Notes under the pieces: generated by a model
What the model saw: only the letters and a program-made list of their open reading frames with translations
The model's database searches: none
Told to the model about the DNA's origin: nothing
Assembly: GCA_905221605.1 (NCBI GenBank)
Contig: CAJNDS010001056.1
Location: 1-37,856 of the forward strand
Direction of reading: 5' to 3'
DNA from: Symbiodinium natans
Lineage: Eukaryota > Sar > Dinophyceae > Suessiales > Symbiodiniaceae
DNA length: 37,856 nucleotides
Part shown: positions 1 through 10,142 of the stretch, piece after piece
Layout: every line of letters starts with the position of its first letter
How positions within the stretch are numbered: the first letter of the stretch is position 1
Program-made: the position numbers and the translations under genes

Positions 1-203
1 GGGATGGCGCGATAGGACCCACAATGCACACGGCCATGGAGATGCTAGCACCCATGCCGCGAGCGCAGACGCAGGAGCATGCGCCTGCGCGTGTCGCATG
101 ATGTCGCCTGCGACTCTGGCACTCGAGCCGCCTCTTTTTGCGCCACCGTGCTGGCTGGCTCCTGGGATGCAGTGGCTGTGAAACATGTCTCGAGGCTGGA
201 CCC

Positions 204-1622
204 TCAGACCTGTGCCAAGATGTCAGGGAAGTGGACGAGGACGCGGTTGCGCTCGGAGCCGAGCCAGTCATGCGCGCGCAGGAAGTCGAGGTTCCGTGTG
301 CTGTTGTTGATGGTGACTGCCACAGGCACTGCAAAGAGGTACTTCCGGTACGCGCACGTGCCGCCAGGAGTCGTGGCAAATTCGACACGCGTGTCGTACT
401 TGCCCTGAAGTTTGTCCTGGTGCTCCGCAATGAACTTCAGGTCCCTCACATCGTCCAGGATGATGCCATCATGGGTGTCCCTGTCAAAGGCGCGCATCCC
501 CTCTGGGAAGATGTCGAGACTCCCCACTTTGAGCTCCAGCGCGCGCTTGAACAAGGACTTCACCCACTCTGTTTTCCCTGTCTGGGAGGGCCCGTGGACG
601 ATGAGCAGTGGATAGCGTAGTCGATCTTCACGAAAGGTCGCCAACCATGCTTCTGCCGCGGGCACTGCCGGGAAAGCCCGGTACACCTCTGGGTTCGCTC
701 GAAGCCTCTTCGTGGTGGCCTCGATGAGGGCGGCGTCAGCCAGGGCGGCCTCATGCTCGCGAACTGCATCCAGGTTGCGCTTCCGTGCCAGAACCCCGTC
801 CCGCGTCAGGAAAAGGTACTGCTCGTACTTGGCCGATGTCAGCTTCCGCTGTTTCCACAGTGCTTCTGGCCATTTTCCGAGGACCTGGTAGGTTCGCCGA
901 GCCTCAGTCCAGCATGGCTCGTAGTTGGCCGCGACGCAAGTCTCGCCGGAAGGCAAGCGCAGCGTCCCCACCTTGTCAGCCCACACGTAGAACATGCCGC
1001 GGTTGATGGACTGCTGCAGCTTCTTGCGGCAGACGCCCTCGCCGAGGTAGTCGTTGGGGCTGGCGTTGGGTCGCACACCCTCAAAGATGAAGCGGGCGGA
1101 GCCGCAGTCCACTGCAGAAGTGAATTGGACCATGAGGTGCAGGTGGCAGTCGCCGCCAGAGGTCTGCTCCATCGTCGCCGCCCAGTGCTTGACAGTCCAC
1201 GCCGTCACCGAGGCGGCCACAAAGACGCAGAACCGCTGCCATGCACCAGGCGCCTCCCCGGCCGGCCAGCTTTGATATGTCAGGAGCACCGCCTCGGAGC
1301 GAATGCGCAAGCCTTCGCGCCCGTTAGTGACGGCACTGCTTGCGGACACTGGCCCTGCCTGCGCATGGGCAGGTCGGCCTGGCGGCTTTGTGCCCTGGCT
1401 CGCCTGGACCCACGCATCCCTTGCAGCATTCAGGCGCTGCGCGTCTGCGGCTGCGCCGCCCTTGTCGGGATGCACCTTGATGGACACTCGCCGGAAGACC
1501 CGCGTCACCTCGACATCTGTCGACTCCCGCGTGAGGGTCACCTGCAGCCCGTAGGCACCGGCCAGAGCCAGCAACAAGGTCACCAGCGCACGCTTAGCGC
1601 GTTGCTTCAGGTTGGCAGGCAT
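204..1622 (-). CDS. J-domain / HUH Rep / SF3 helicase protein, unit 1
   Basis: Predicted Rep-type replication initiator of 472 aa. Domains in order: a basic N-terminus and hydrophobic segment (about residues 12-25); a short J domain (38-72) with HPD at 51-53; HUH motif I AVLLTYQ (111-117); motif II HLH (160-162); a GRS-like stretch ARFIFEGVRPN (176-186); motif III around FYVWADK (211-217); SF3 Walker A GPSQTGKT (344-351); Walker B IILDD (387-391); motif C PVAVTINN (433-440). In geminivirus and other CRESS-DNA Reps, HUH nicks and rejoins one strand at the origin and SF3 unwinds. The start MPANL is chosen because unit 2 has a 5-bp indel just upstream that leaves it intact. An in-frame ATG at 1769 would add 49 aa. 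The aligned motif III Tyr is Trp (W214-A-D-K), with Tyr at 212. The coupling of a membrane-type N-terminus to a Rep is odd. Confidence 0.85.
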   Translation of the reverse strand: MPANLKQRAKRALVTLLLALAGAYGLQVTLTRESTDVEVTRVFRRVSIKVHPDKGGAAADAQRLNAARDAWVQASQGTKPPGRPAHAQAGPVSASSAVTNGREGLRIRSEAVLLTYQSWPAGEAPGAWQRFCVFVAASVTAWTVKHWAATMEQTSGGDCHLHLMVQFTSAVDCGSARFIFEGVRPNASPNDYLGEGVCRKKLQQSINRGMFYVWADKVGTLRLPSGETCVAANYEPCWTEARRTYQVLGKWPEALWKQRKLTSAKYEQYLFLTRDGVLARKRNLDAVREHEAALADAALIEATTKRLRANPEVYRAFPAVPAAEAWLATFREDRLRYPLLIVHGPSQTGKTEWVKSLFKRALELKVGSLDIFPEGMRAFDRDTHDGIILDDVRDLKFIAEHQDKLQGKYDTRVEFATTPGGTCAYRKYLFAVPVAVTINNSTRNLDFLRAHDWLGSERNRVLVHFPDILAQV

Positions 1623-1996
1623 GGCGCAAGTGGCTAGAGGAGGCCGTCGGCTTCGAAAAATGCTTCCGGAAGGCACCCCCGGGCCGAAAGTTTCGACCCA
1701 CGGCACATGTTGGATGGCACGCAAACAGTGAAGGCTCCCGCGGAGTAGCGGAGTGCCGAAAAGTCGCATTTTCCCTGCGCCTGCTAGCGGAGAAATTAAT
1801 ACCCCGTTTTAAAAATATAGTACTATAGAAGCTCCGGAGGAGGCCCCCAGCCCCATTGTGTCAGGAGTCTATGGGGAAGAGGGCGGGGTAAGGGCGTCAG
1901 AACCCCAAGATGTCGGTGGGTCGAACTATCGGCCCGGCGCAGCATGCGTTTTGGCGGCGAGAGTCCGTGGCATGCACAGTGCGGGTGAAACGCCTG
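1623..1996 (-). promoter_or_regulatory. AT-rich spacer with 12-bp palindrome, unit 1
   Basis: 374 bp between the Rep start and the transposase stop. It holds the perfect palindrome TATAGTACTATA (1816-1827) beside ATTTTTAAAA on the minus strand, about 195 bp upstream of the Rep ATG. This could be a Rep promoter (TATA/TTTT-box-like), a replication-origin hairpin, or both. No classical CRESS nonanucleotide is present. The half nearer Rep contains TTCGAA and CTTCCGGAAG palindromes and stays open in the Rep frame. Confidence 0.45.
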
Positions 1997-3288
1997 CTAG
2001 GATCTGGCCATGCCGCCCTTCTTCGACACGACCTCCTTGCAGGTCTTTTTGAAGCCCGCGGCTATGTGCGAGGCCACCCTTTGGGCACGCTGTGAGGCCA
2101 AAACCGCGCGGACTCGCGCCTTGAAGGCAGCATGCCGATGGGCGGGCGCTTGCGGCGGAGGTCTTCCCGATCCAGGTGGCGGAGGCGCCTTCGCAGCCAC
2201 GCCCAGAACTTCTCCACAGGGTTCAGGTCCGGCGATGATGCCGGGACCGGCCAGAGCGTGATGTTTTTGGCCGCCATGGCATGCCTGCTGGCGGCCGTGT
2301 GCAGGAAGGCCTCATTGTCGCACAAGACCTTCCAGGGGCCGTGTCGCTGCACTGGCTGCAGCGCTGTTATGGCGGCCTGGAGCTTCCCGGTCTGGACCAC
2401 GCGGCACCACTCCTCTGCAGTGAACTTGCGTGCTTTGTGGAAGGCGACTGTGCGGAAGCCCCCTTCTGACAGCCCACCCCAGAGTGGCACGGCTCGAGCA
2501 CGTGGCACCTGTGACGGGTACGGGTTCTGTCCAGCCAGCCGCTCCATTCCAGCCTCCCCGCGCTGCCGCCACATGTAGCCATCCCCGTGGGCGCAATAAT
2601 TGCGGCGGTCCGTGGGATCCCGTGGCGGTAGCGACAGCAGGACCCCATCCATGGAGAAGGAAAGCTTCTCTCGCAGGCGGGCCCGACTGAGCTGCACCAC
2701 GCTCCGTGCAAAGCGGAGGCGCTCCTGCCGGCGTTCTGCACTGTACTTGCGCTTCTGCGCTTTCGGAAGCCAGAAGTATCCCTGGCGACGCAGTGCCTTG
2801 CGGATGGCCGACTCATCCAGCTGCACACCCCGCTTCGCGAGCAGTTCTCGCTGCAAGGTGCCAGAGGTGCAGACACAGTGCATGCGCAGGGCGAGCAAGC
2901 GCTGCACCAGGAACTTCTGCACGGCCTTGGTAGCTTTGACGGGTCGGCGACCGCAGTTCTGGTACTTGTACGGTCGCCGCCCCTTTGCCTGGCTGAAGCC
3001 CTTGTAGACTCGCTTCAGGAGCGACAGACTGGGCCGCTCCCCGCGCAAGTTCCGCACCCGGGAACGGATGTCCTCCCACGCGCAGCCATGCACCTCCCGC
3101 AGCACCACAACCTGGCGCTCAGTCGCGAAGTTGAGCGACCGTGGGTGCCTGACCTCCTGCACAAGGGGCATGGTGCCGAGACAGCTGCGAGGGCACGCAT
3201 GTGGGCTGGTCCTGTCAGTACCTTCCGACGCTAGCAATGCATGGTCCTGCATGGTCAAGGCGTGAGGAACCACAGGACGCACCGCCAT
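1997..3288 (-). pseudogene. DD34E (IS630/Tc1/mariner) transposase, unit 1, 1-bp frameshift
   Basis: Same gene as the intact unit 6 copy. One C is missing near 2130 (GGCAGCATG instead of GGCCAGCATG), which shifts the frame after residue 387 (…GML). The reading frame then ends at 2062 with an unrelated tail of about 20 residues, in place of the last 43 residues. The three catalytic acidic residues lie upstream of the break, so a shortened enzyme is conceivable. The same deletion is in unit 2. Confidence 0.85.
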
Positions 3289-5230
3289 GCCCACCCAACT
3301 GCCTCGCGCACATGTCCCAAGATGCACAGCGCGAGAGGACCCGAGATGCACACGGCGACCTGAGCGGCTCACGCGTGAGGACCCAAAATGCACACGGCCC
3401 ACCCAGGCTGCGCGCACGTTTGACCCAAAACGCACACAGCTTCGGACCCAAAACGCACACAGGACCCAAACGCACACGGCCCGGGCTGGCGCGACAAGGA
3501 CCCAACCTGCACACGGTGACCGGAGCGGCTGACGCGTTCGGACCCAAAACGCACACGGCCCAGGCTGCGGCGCACGATTGGACCCAAAACGCACACGGCC
3601 TCGGACCGAAAATGCACACGGCCAGGGATGGCGCGATAGGACCCACAATGCACACGGCCATGGAGACGCTAGCACCCATGCCGCGAGCGCAGACGCAGGA
3701 GCATGCGCCTACGCGTGTCGCATGATGTCGCCTGCGACTCTGGCACTCGAGCCGCCTCTTTTTGCGCCACCGTGCTGGCTGGCTCCTGGGATGCAGTGGC
3801 TGTGAAACATGTCTCAGGCTTGCCAAGATGTCAGGGAAGTGGACGAGGACGCGGTTGCGCTCGGAGCCGAGCCAGTCATGCGCGCGCAGGAAGTCCAGGT
3901 TCCGTGTGCTGTTGTTGATGGTGACTGCCACAGGCACCGCAAAGAGGTACTTCCGGTACGCGCACGTGCCGCCAGGAGTCGTGGCAAATTCGACACGCGT
4001 GTCGTACTTGCCCTGAAGTTTGTCCTGGTGCTCCGCAATGAACTTCAGGTCCCTCACATCGTCCAGGATGATGCCATCATGGGTGTCCCTGTCAAAGGCG
4101 CGCATCCCCTCTGGGAAGATGTCGAGACTCCCCACTTTGAGCTCCAGCGCGCGCTTGAACAAGGACTTCACCCACTCTGTTTTCCCTGTCTGGGAGGGCC
4201 CGTGGACGATGAGCAGTGGATAGCGTAGTCGATCTTCACGAAAGGTCGCCAACCATGCTTCTGCCGCGGGCACTGCCGGGAAAGCCCGGTACACCTCTGG
4301 GTTCGCTCGAAGCCTCTTCGTGGTGGCCTCGATGAGGGCGGCGTCAGCCAGGGCGGCCTCATGCTCGCGAACTGCATCCAGGTTGCGCTTCCGTGCCAGA
4401 ACCCCGTCCCGCGTCAGGAAAAGGTACTGCTCGTACTTGGCCGATGTCAGCTTCCGCTGTTTCCACAGTGCTTCTGGCCATTTTCCCAGGACCTGGTAGG
4501 TTCGCCGAGCCTCAGTCCAGCATGGCTCGTAGTTGGCCGCGACGCAAGTCTCGCCGGAAGGCAAGCGCAGCGTCCCCACCTTGTCAGCCCACACGTAGAA
4601 CATGCCGCGGTTGATGGACTGCTGCAGCTTGTTGCGGCAGACGCCCTCGCCGAGGTAGTCGTTGGGGCTGGCGTTGGGTCGCACACCCTCAAAGATGAAG
4701 CGGGCGGAGCCGCAGTCCACTGCAGAAGTGAATTGGACCATGAGGTGCAGGTGGCAGTCGCCGCCAGAGGTCTGCTCCATCGTCGCCGCCCAGTGCTTGA
4801 CAGTCCACGCCGTCACCGAGGCGGCCACAAAGACGCAGAACCGCTGCCATGCACCAGGCGCCTCCCCGGCCGGCCAGCTTTGATATGTCAGGAGCACCGC
4901 CTCGGAGCGAATGCGCAAGCCTTCGCGCCCGTTAGTGACGGCACTGCTTGCGGACACTGGCCCTGCCTGCGCATGGGCAGGTCGGCCTGGCGGCTTTGTG
5001 CCCTGGCTCGCCTGGACCCACGCATCCCTTGCAGCATTCAGGCGCTGCGCGTCTGCGGCTGCGCCGCCCTTGTCGGGATGCACCTTGATGGACACTCGCC
5101 GGAAGACCCGCGTCACCTCGACATCTGTCGACTCCCGCGTGAGGGTCACCTGCAGCCCGTAGGCACCGGCCAGAGCCAGCAACAAGGTCACCAGCGCACG
5201 CTTAGCGCGTTGCTTCAGGTTGGCAGGCAT
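3215..5230 (-). CDS. Rep-like protein, unit 2, stop codon lost (671 aa)
   Basis: All J, HUH and SF3 motifs are present, with one substitution, K200N. A 15-bp deletion near 3822 removes the usual stop. The frame therefore runs through the iteron field to 3215, adding about 200 residues of repetitive VCVLGP/CAFWV-type sequence after …DILA. A 5-bp deletion upstream of the ATG (near 5240) leaves MPANL intact but changes the frame of the upstream extension, which supports the 5230 start. The long tail is probably non-functional. Confidence 0.75.
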   Translation of the reverse strand: MPANLKQRAKRALVTLLLALAGAYGLQVTLTRESTDVEVTRVFRRVSIKVHPDKGGAAADAQRLNAARDAWVQASQGTKPPGRPAHAQAGPVSASSAVTNGREGLRIRSEAVLLTYQSWPAGEAPGAWQRFCVFVAASVTAWTVKHWAATMEQTSGGDCHLHLMVQFTSAVDCGSARFIFEGVRPNASPNDYLGEGVCRNKLQQSINRGMFYVWADKVGTLRLPSGETCVAANYEPCWTEARRTYQVLGKWPEALWKQRKLTSAKYEQYLFLTRDGVLARKRNLDAVREHEAALADAALIEATTKRLRANPEVYRAFPAVPAAEAWLATFREDRLRYPLLIVHGPSQTGKTEWVKSLFKRALELKVGSLDIFPEGMRAFDRDTHDGIILDDVRDLKFIAEHQDKLQGKYDTRVEFATTPGGTCAYRKYLFAVPVAVTINNSTRNLDFLRAHDWLGSERNRVLVHFPDILASLRHVSQPLHPRSQPARWRKKRRLECQSRRRHHATRVGACSCVCARGMGASVSMAVCIVGPIAPSLAVCIFGPRPCAFWVQSCAAAWAVCVLGPNASAAPVTVCRLGPCRASPGRVRLGPVCVLGPKLCAFWVKRARSLGGPCAFWVLTREPLRSPCASRVLSRCASWDMCARQLGGHGGASCGSSRLDHAGPCIASVGRY
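3316..3657. repeat. iteron-like 19-bp repeat field, unit 1/2 junction
   Basis: Eleven degenerate direct copies of GGACCCAAAAYGCACACGG lie at uneven spacing of about 20-45 bp, upstream of the transposase start and downstream of the next Rep stop. The copies nearest the transposase diverge most. Read on the minus strand they create the repetitive CAFWV/VRFGS peptides that extend the open frame upstream of the transposase, which I do not take as coding. Possible roles are Rep binding (iterons), transposase binding or a promoter array. Confidence 0.8.
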
Positions 5231-5599
5231 GGCGCAAGTCGGGAGGCCGTCGGCTTCGAAAAATGCTTCCGGAAGGCACCCCCGGGCCGAAAGTTTCGAC
5301 CCACGGCACATGTTGGATGGCACGCAAACAGTGAAGGCTCCCGCGGAGTAGCGGAGTGCCGAAAAGTCGCATTTTCCCTGCGCCTGCTAGCGGAGAAATT
5401 AATACCCCGTTTTAAAAATATAGTACTATAGAAGCTCCGGAGGAGGCCCCCAGCCCCATTGTGTCAGGAGTCTATGGGGAAGAGGGCGGGGTAAGGGCGT
5501 CAGAACCCCAAGATGTCGGTGGGTCGAACTATCGGCCCGGCGCAGCATGCGTTTTGGCGGCGAGAGTCCGTGGCATGCACAGTGCGGGTGAAACGCCTG
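5231..5599 (-). promoter_or_regulatory. AT-rich spacer with palindrome, unit 2
   Basis: Same spacer as in unit 1, 5 bp shorter. The TATAGTACTATA palindrome is intact at 5419-5430. Confidence 0.45.
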
Positions 5600-6891
5600 C
5601 TAGGATCTGGCCATGCCGCCCTTCTTCGACACGACCTCCTTGCAGGTCTTTTTGAAGCCCGCGGCTATGTGCGAGGCCACCCTTTGGGCACGCTGTGAGG
5701 CCAAAACCGCGCGGACTCGCGCCTTGAAGGCAGCATGCCGATGGGCGGGCGCTTGCGGCGGAGGTCTTCCCGATCCAGGTGGCGGAGGCGCCTTCGCAGC
5801 CACGCCCAGAACTTCTCCACAGGGTTCAGGTCCGGCGATGATGCCGGGACCGGCCAGAGCGTGATGTTTTTGGCCGCCATGGCATGCCTGCTGGCGGCCG
5901 TGTGCAGGAAGGCCTCATTGTCGCACAAGACCTTCCAGGGGCCGTGTCGCTGCACTGGCTGCAGCGCTGTTATGGCGGCCTGGAGCTTCCCGGTCTGGAC
6001 CACGCGGCACCACTCCTCTGCAGTGAACTTGCGTGCTTTGTGGAAGGCGACTGTGCGGAAGCCCCCTTCTGACAGCCCACCCCAGAGTGGCACGGCTCGA
6101 GCACGTGGCACCTGTGACGGGTACGGGTTCTGTCCAGCCAGCCGCTCCATTCCAGCCTCCCCGCGCTGCCGCCACATGTAGCCATCCCCGTGGGCGCAAT
6201 AATTGCGGCGGTCCGTGGGATCCCGTGGCGGTAGCGACAGCAGGACCCCATCCATGGAGAAGGAAAGCTTCTCTCGCAGGCGGGCCCGACTGAGCTGCAC
6301 CACGCTCCGTGCACAGCGGAGGCGCTCCTGCCGGCGTTCTGCACTGTACTTGCGCTTCTGCGCTTTCGGAAGCCAGAAGTATCCCTGGCGACGCAGTGCC
6401 TTGCGGATGGCCGACTCATCCAGCTGCACACCCCGCTTCGCGAGCAGTTCTCGCTGCAAGGTGCCAGAGGTGCAGACACAGTGCATGCGCAGGGCGAGCA
6501 AGCGCTGCACCAGGAACTTCTGCACGGCCTTGGTAGCTTTGACGGGTCGGCGACCGCAGTTCTGGTACTTGTACGGTCGCCGCCCCTTTGCCTGGCTGAA
6601 GCCCTTGTAGACTCGCTTCAGGAGCGACAGACTGGGCCGCTCCCCGCGCAAGTTCCGCGCCCGGGAACGGATGTCCTCCCACGCGCAGCCATGCACCTCC
6701 CGCAGCACCACAACCTGGCGCTCAGTCGCGAAGTTGAGCGACCGTGGGTGCCTGACCTCCTGCACAAGGGGCATGGTGCCGAGACAGCTGCGAGGGCACG
6801 CATGTGGGCTGGTCCTGTCAGTACCTTCCGACGCTAGCAATGCATGGTCCTGCATGGTCAAGGCGTGAGGAACCACAGGACGCACCGCCAT
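5600..6891 (-). pseudogene. DD34E transposase, unit 2, 1-bp frameshift
   Basis: It has the same 1-bp deletion as unit 1, so the frame ends at 5665. Private changes are V78A and F193C. V78A is shared with the unit 5 copy but not with the adjacent units 1 and 3, which suggests exchange within the array. Confidence 0.85.
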
Positions 6892-6918
6892 GCCCACCCA
6901 ACTGCCTCGCGCACATGT

Positions 6919-7260
6919 CCCAAGATGCACAGCGCGAGAGGACCCGAGATGCACACGGCGACCTGAGCGGCTCACGCGTGAGGACCCAAAATGCACACGG
7001 CCCACCCAGGCTGCGCGCACGTTTGACCCAAAACGCACACAGCTTCGGACCCAAAACGCACACAGGACCCAAACGCACACGGCCCGGGCTGGCGCGACAA
7101 GGACCCAACCTGCACACGGTGACCGGAGCGGCTGACGCGTTCGGACCCAAAACGCACACGGCCCAGGCTGCGGCGCACGATTGGACCCAAAACGCACACG
7201 GCCTCGGACCGAAAATGCACACGGCCAGGGATGGCGCGATAGGACCCACAATGCACACGG
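6919..7260. repeat. iteron-like 19-bp repeat field, unit 2/3 junction
   Basis: Same eleven-copy field as at 3316-3657, with no obvious difference. Confidence 0.8.
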
Positions 7261-7429
7261 CCATGGAGACGCTAGCACCCATGCCGCGAGCGCAGACGCA
7301 GGAGCATGCGCCTACGCGTGTCGCATGATGTCGCCTGCGACTCTGGCACTCGAGCCGCCTCTTTTTGCGCCACCGTGCTGGCTGGCTCCTGGGATGCAGT
7401 GGCTGTGAAACATGTCTCAGGCTGGACCC

Positions 7430-8848
7430 TCAGACCTGTGCCAAGATGTCAGGGAAGTGGACGAGGACGCGGTTGCGCTCGGAGCCGAGCCAGTCATGCG
7501 CGCGCAGGAAGTCCAGGTTCCGTGTGCTGTTGTTGATGGTGACTGCCACAGGCACCGCAAAGAGGTACTTCCGGTACGCGCACGTGCCGCCAGGAGTCGT
7601 GGCAAATTCGACACGCGTGTCGTACTTGCCCTGAAGTTTGTCCTGGTGCTCCGCAATGAACTTCAGGTCCCTCACATCGTCCAGGATGATGCCATCATGG
7701 GTGTCCCTGTCAAAGGCGCGCATCCCCTCTGGGAAGATGTCGAGACTCCCCACTTTGAGCTCCAGCGCGCGCTTGAACAAGGACTTCACCCACTCTGTTT
7801 TCCCTGTCTGGGAGGGCCCGTGGACGATGAGCAGTGGATAGCGTAGTCGATCTTCACGAAAGGTCGCCAACCATGCTTCTGCCGCGGGCACTGCCGGGAA
7901 AGCCCGGTACACCTCTGGGTTCGCTCGAAGCCTCTTCGTGGTGGCCTCGATGAGGGCGGCGTCAGCCAGGGCGGCCTCATGCTCGCGAACTGCATCCAGG
8001 TTGCGCTTCCGTGCCAGAACCCCGTCCCGCGTCAGGAAAAGGTACTGCTCGTACTTGGCCGATGTCAGCTTCCGCTGTTTCCACAGTGCTTCTGGCCATT
8101 TTCCGAGGACCTGGTAGGTTCGCCGAGCCTCAGTCCAGCATGGCTCGTAGTTGGCCGCGACGCAAGTCTCGCCGGAAGGCAAGCGCAGCGTCCCCACCTT
8201 GTCAGCCCACACGTAGAACATGCCGCGGTTGATGGACTGCTGCAGCTTCTTGCGGCAGACGCCCTCGCCGAGGTAGTCGTTGGGGCTGGCGTTGGGTCGC
8301 ACACCCTCAAAGATGAAGCGGGCGGAGCCGCAGTCCACTGCAGAAGTGAATTGGACCATGAGGTGCAGGTGGCAGTCGCCGCCAGAGGTCTGCTCCATCG
8401 TCGCCGCCCAGTGCTTGACAGTCCACGCCGTCACCGAGGCGGCCACAAAGACGCAGAACCGCTGCCATGCACCAGGCGCCTCCCCGGCCGGCCAGCTTTG
8501 ATATGTCAGGAGCACCGCCTCGGAGCGAATGCGCAAGCCTTCGCGCCCGTTAGTGACGGCACTGCTTGCGGACACTGGCCCTGCCTGCGCATGGGCAGGT
8601 CGGCCTGGCGGCTTTGTGCCCTGGCTCGCCTGGACCCACGCATCCCTTGCAGCATTCAGGCGCTGCGCGTCTGCGGCTGCGCCGCCCTTGTCGGGATGCA
8701 CCTTGATGGACACTCGCCGGAAGACCCGCGTCACCTCGACATCTGTCGACTCCCGCGTGAGGGTCACCTGCAGCCCGTAGGCACCGGCCAGAGCCAGCAA
8801 CAAGGTCACCAGCGCACGCTTAGCGCGTTGCTTCAGGTTGGCAGGCAT
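7430..8848 (-). CDS. J-domain / HUH Rep / SF3 helicase protein, unit 3
   Basis: Full-length 472-aa Rep-like frame with every motif listed for unit 1 and the standard …DILAQV end. The translation matches units 1, 4 and 6. Conserved open frames in four separate copies, despite decayed neighbours, suggest recent amplification, selection or homogenisation. Confidence 0.85.
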   Translation of the reverse strand: MPANLKQRAKRALVTLLLALAGAYGLQVTLTRESTDVEVTRVFRRVSIKVHPDKGGAAADAQRLNAARDAWVQASQGTKPPGRPAHAQAGPVSASSAVTNGREGLRIRSEAVLLTYQSWPAGEAPGAWQRFCVFVAASVTAWTVKHWAATMEQTSGGDCHLHLMVQFTSAVDCGSARFIFEGVRPNASPNDYLGEGVCRKKLQQSINRGMFYVWADKVGTLRLPSGETCVAANYEPCWTEARRTYQVLGKWPEALWKQRKLTSAKYEQYLFLTRDGVLARKRNLDAVREHEAALADAALIEATTKRLRANPEVYRAFPAVPAAEAWLATFREDRLRYPLLIVHGPSQTGKTEWVKSLFKRALELKVGSLDIFPEGMRAFDRDTHDGIILDDVRDLKFIAEHQDKLQGKYDTRVEFATTPGGTCAYRKYLFAVPVAVTINNSTRNLDFLRAHDWLGSERNRVLVHFPDILAQV

Positions 8849-9222
8849 GGCGCAAGTGGCTAGAGGAGGCCGTCGGCTTCGAAAAATGCTTCCGGAAGGC
8901 ACCCCCGGGCCGAAAGTTTCGACCCACGGCACATGTTGGATGGCACGCAAACAGTGAAGGCTCCCGCGGAGTAGCGGAGTGCCGAAAAGTCGCATTTTCC
9001 CTGCGCCTGCTAGCGGAGAAATTAATACCCCGTTTTAAAAATATAGTACAAAAGAAGCTCCGGAGGAGGCCCCCAGCCCCATTGTGTCAGGAGTCTATGG
9101 GGAAGAGGGCGGGGTAAGGGCGTCAGAACCCCAAGATGTCGGTGGGTCGAACTATCGGCCCGGCGCAGCATGCGTTTTGGCGGCGAGAGTCCGTGGCATG
9201 CACAGTGCGGGTGAAACGCCTG
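8849..9222 (-). promoter_or_regulatory. AT-rich spacer, palindrome altered, unit 3
   Basis: Same 374-bp spacer. The palindrome reads TATAGTACAAAA (about 9042-9053), so its right arm is lost. The variant is shared with unit 4 only. Confidence 0.4.
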
Positions 9223-9916
9223 CTAGGATCTGGCCATGCCGCCCTTCTTCGACACGACCTCCTTGCAGGTCTTTTTGAAGCCCGCGGCTATGTGCGAGGC
9301 CACCCTTTGGGCACGCTGTGAGGCCAAAACCGCGCGGACTCGCGCCTTGAAGGCCAGCATGCCGATGGGCGGGCGCTTGCGGCGGAGGTCTTCCCGATCC
9401 AGGTGGCGGAGGCGCCTTCGCAGCCACGCCCAGAACTTCTCCACAGGGTTCAGGTCCGGCGATGATGCCGGGACCGGCCAGAGCGTGATGTTTTTGGCCG
9501 CCATGGCATGCCTGCTGGCGGCCGTGTGCAGGAAGGCCTCATTGTCGCACAAGACCTTCCAGGGGCCGTGTCGCTGCACTGGCTGCAGCGCTGTTATGGC
9601 GGCCTGGAGCTTCCCGGTCTGGACCACGCGGCACCACTCCTCTGCAGTGAACTTGCGTGCTTTGTGGAAGGCGACTGTGCGGAAGCCCCCTTCTGACAGC
9701 CCACCCCAGAGTGGCACGGCTCGAGCACGTGGCACCTGTGACGGGTACGGGTTCTGTCCAGCCAGCCGCTCCATTCCAGCCTCCCCGCGCTGCCGCCACA
9801 TGTAGCCATCCCCGTGGGCGCAATAATTGCGGCGGTCCGTGGGATCCCGTGGCGGTAGCGACAGCAGGACCCCATCCATGGAGAAGGAAAGCTTCTCTCG
9901 CAGGCGGGCCCGACTG

Positions 9917-9929
9917 CGCTAGGGCTCGC
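9917..9929 (+). repeat. left TIR, element 1
   Basis: CGCTAGGGCTCGC, the perfect inverted partner of 12349-12361. Confidence 0.92.
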
Positions 9930-9940
9930 GCGACCACTAA

Positions 9941-9960
9941 GATAACTTAGCAACTTAGCA
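9941..9960 (+). repeat. left subterminal AACTTAGC repeats, element 1
   Basis: Two AACTTAG(C) copies in tandem, inverted relative to the GCTAAGTT copies at 12271-12295. Such subterminal repeats often bind transposase. That role is inferred here. Confidence 0.6.
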
Positions 9961-10107
9961 ACATGGGTTTAACATGGGTTTAACATGGGTGTAACTTCTA
10001 AGTTTTTGTGTGGTTAGTTAAGCGTCTTAGCCTTAAGCTAGGCAACCCTAAGTATAGTTAGCTTTTGGCTAAGTTCAACATGCTGTGTTCATGCAACAAC
10101 TTCAAAA

Positions 10108-10142
10108 AACTTAACTTTTACTTAACTTGAACTTAACTTTTT
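10108..10142 (+). repeat. left ACTTAACTT cluster, element 1
   Basis: Several copies of ACTTAACTT(T/G). A second cluster in the same orientation lies at 12207-12249. The 9961-10703 stretch otherwise shows only AT-rich DNA without a supportable gene. Confidence 0.6.

Larger units (their letters stand above)
1..3624 (-). repeat. tandem monomer, unit 1 (3,624 bp)
   Basis: First copy of the head-to-tail monomer; the monomer start is arbitrary because the array has no visible unit ends. Order along + is: last iteron copy, Rep (antisense), AT-rich spacer, transposase (antisense), iteron field. The Rep is open. The transposase has a 1-bp deletion. An extra base near 189 balances that deletion, so the length still equals 3,624. 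The window begins inside the array. Confidence 0.95.
3625..7227 (-). repeat. tandem monomer, unit 2 (3,603 bp)
   Basis: It is 21 bp shorter than the standard unit. This is fully explained by deletions of 15 bp (Rep stop), 5 bp (upstream of the Rep ATG) and 1 bp (transposase). It is otherwise nearly identical to its neighbours. Confidence 0.95.

Noticed and set aside
753-1637. 294-aa plus-strand open frame opposite Rep, repeated in most units (356 aa in unit 2)
   Set aside because: Antisense shadow of the GC-rich Rep gene. It has no domain, its composition is Arg/Leu/His-biased, and the Rep strand carries clear motifs.
1623-1769. 49-aa upstream extension of Rep (start MRLFGTP)
   Set aside because: A 5-bp indel in unit 2 changes this extension while MPANL and everything after it are kept. 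It cannot be fully excluded in the other units.
3316-3657. CRISPR array
   Set aside because: The repeats are degenerate, the spacing is irregular (about 0-25 bp between copies), no cas genes occur and the context is eukaryotic.
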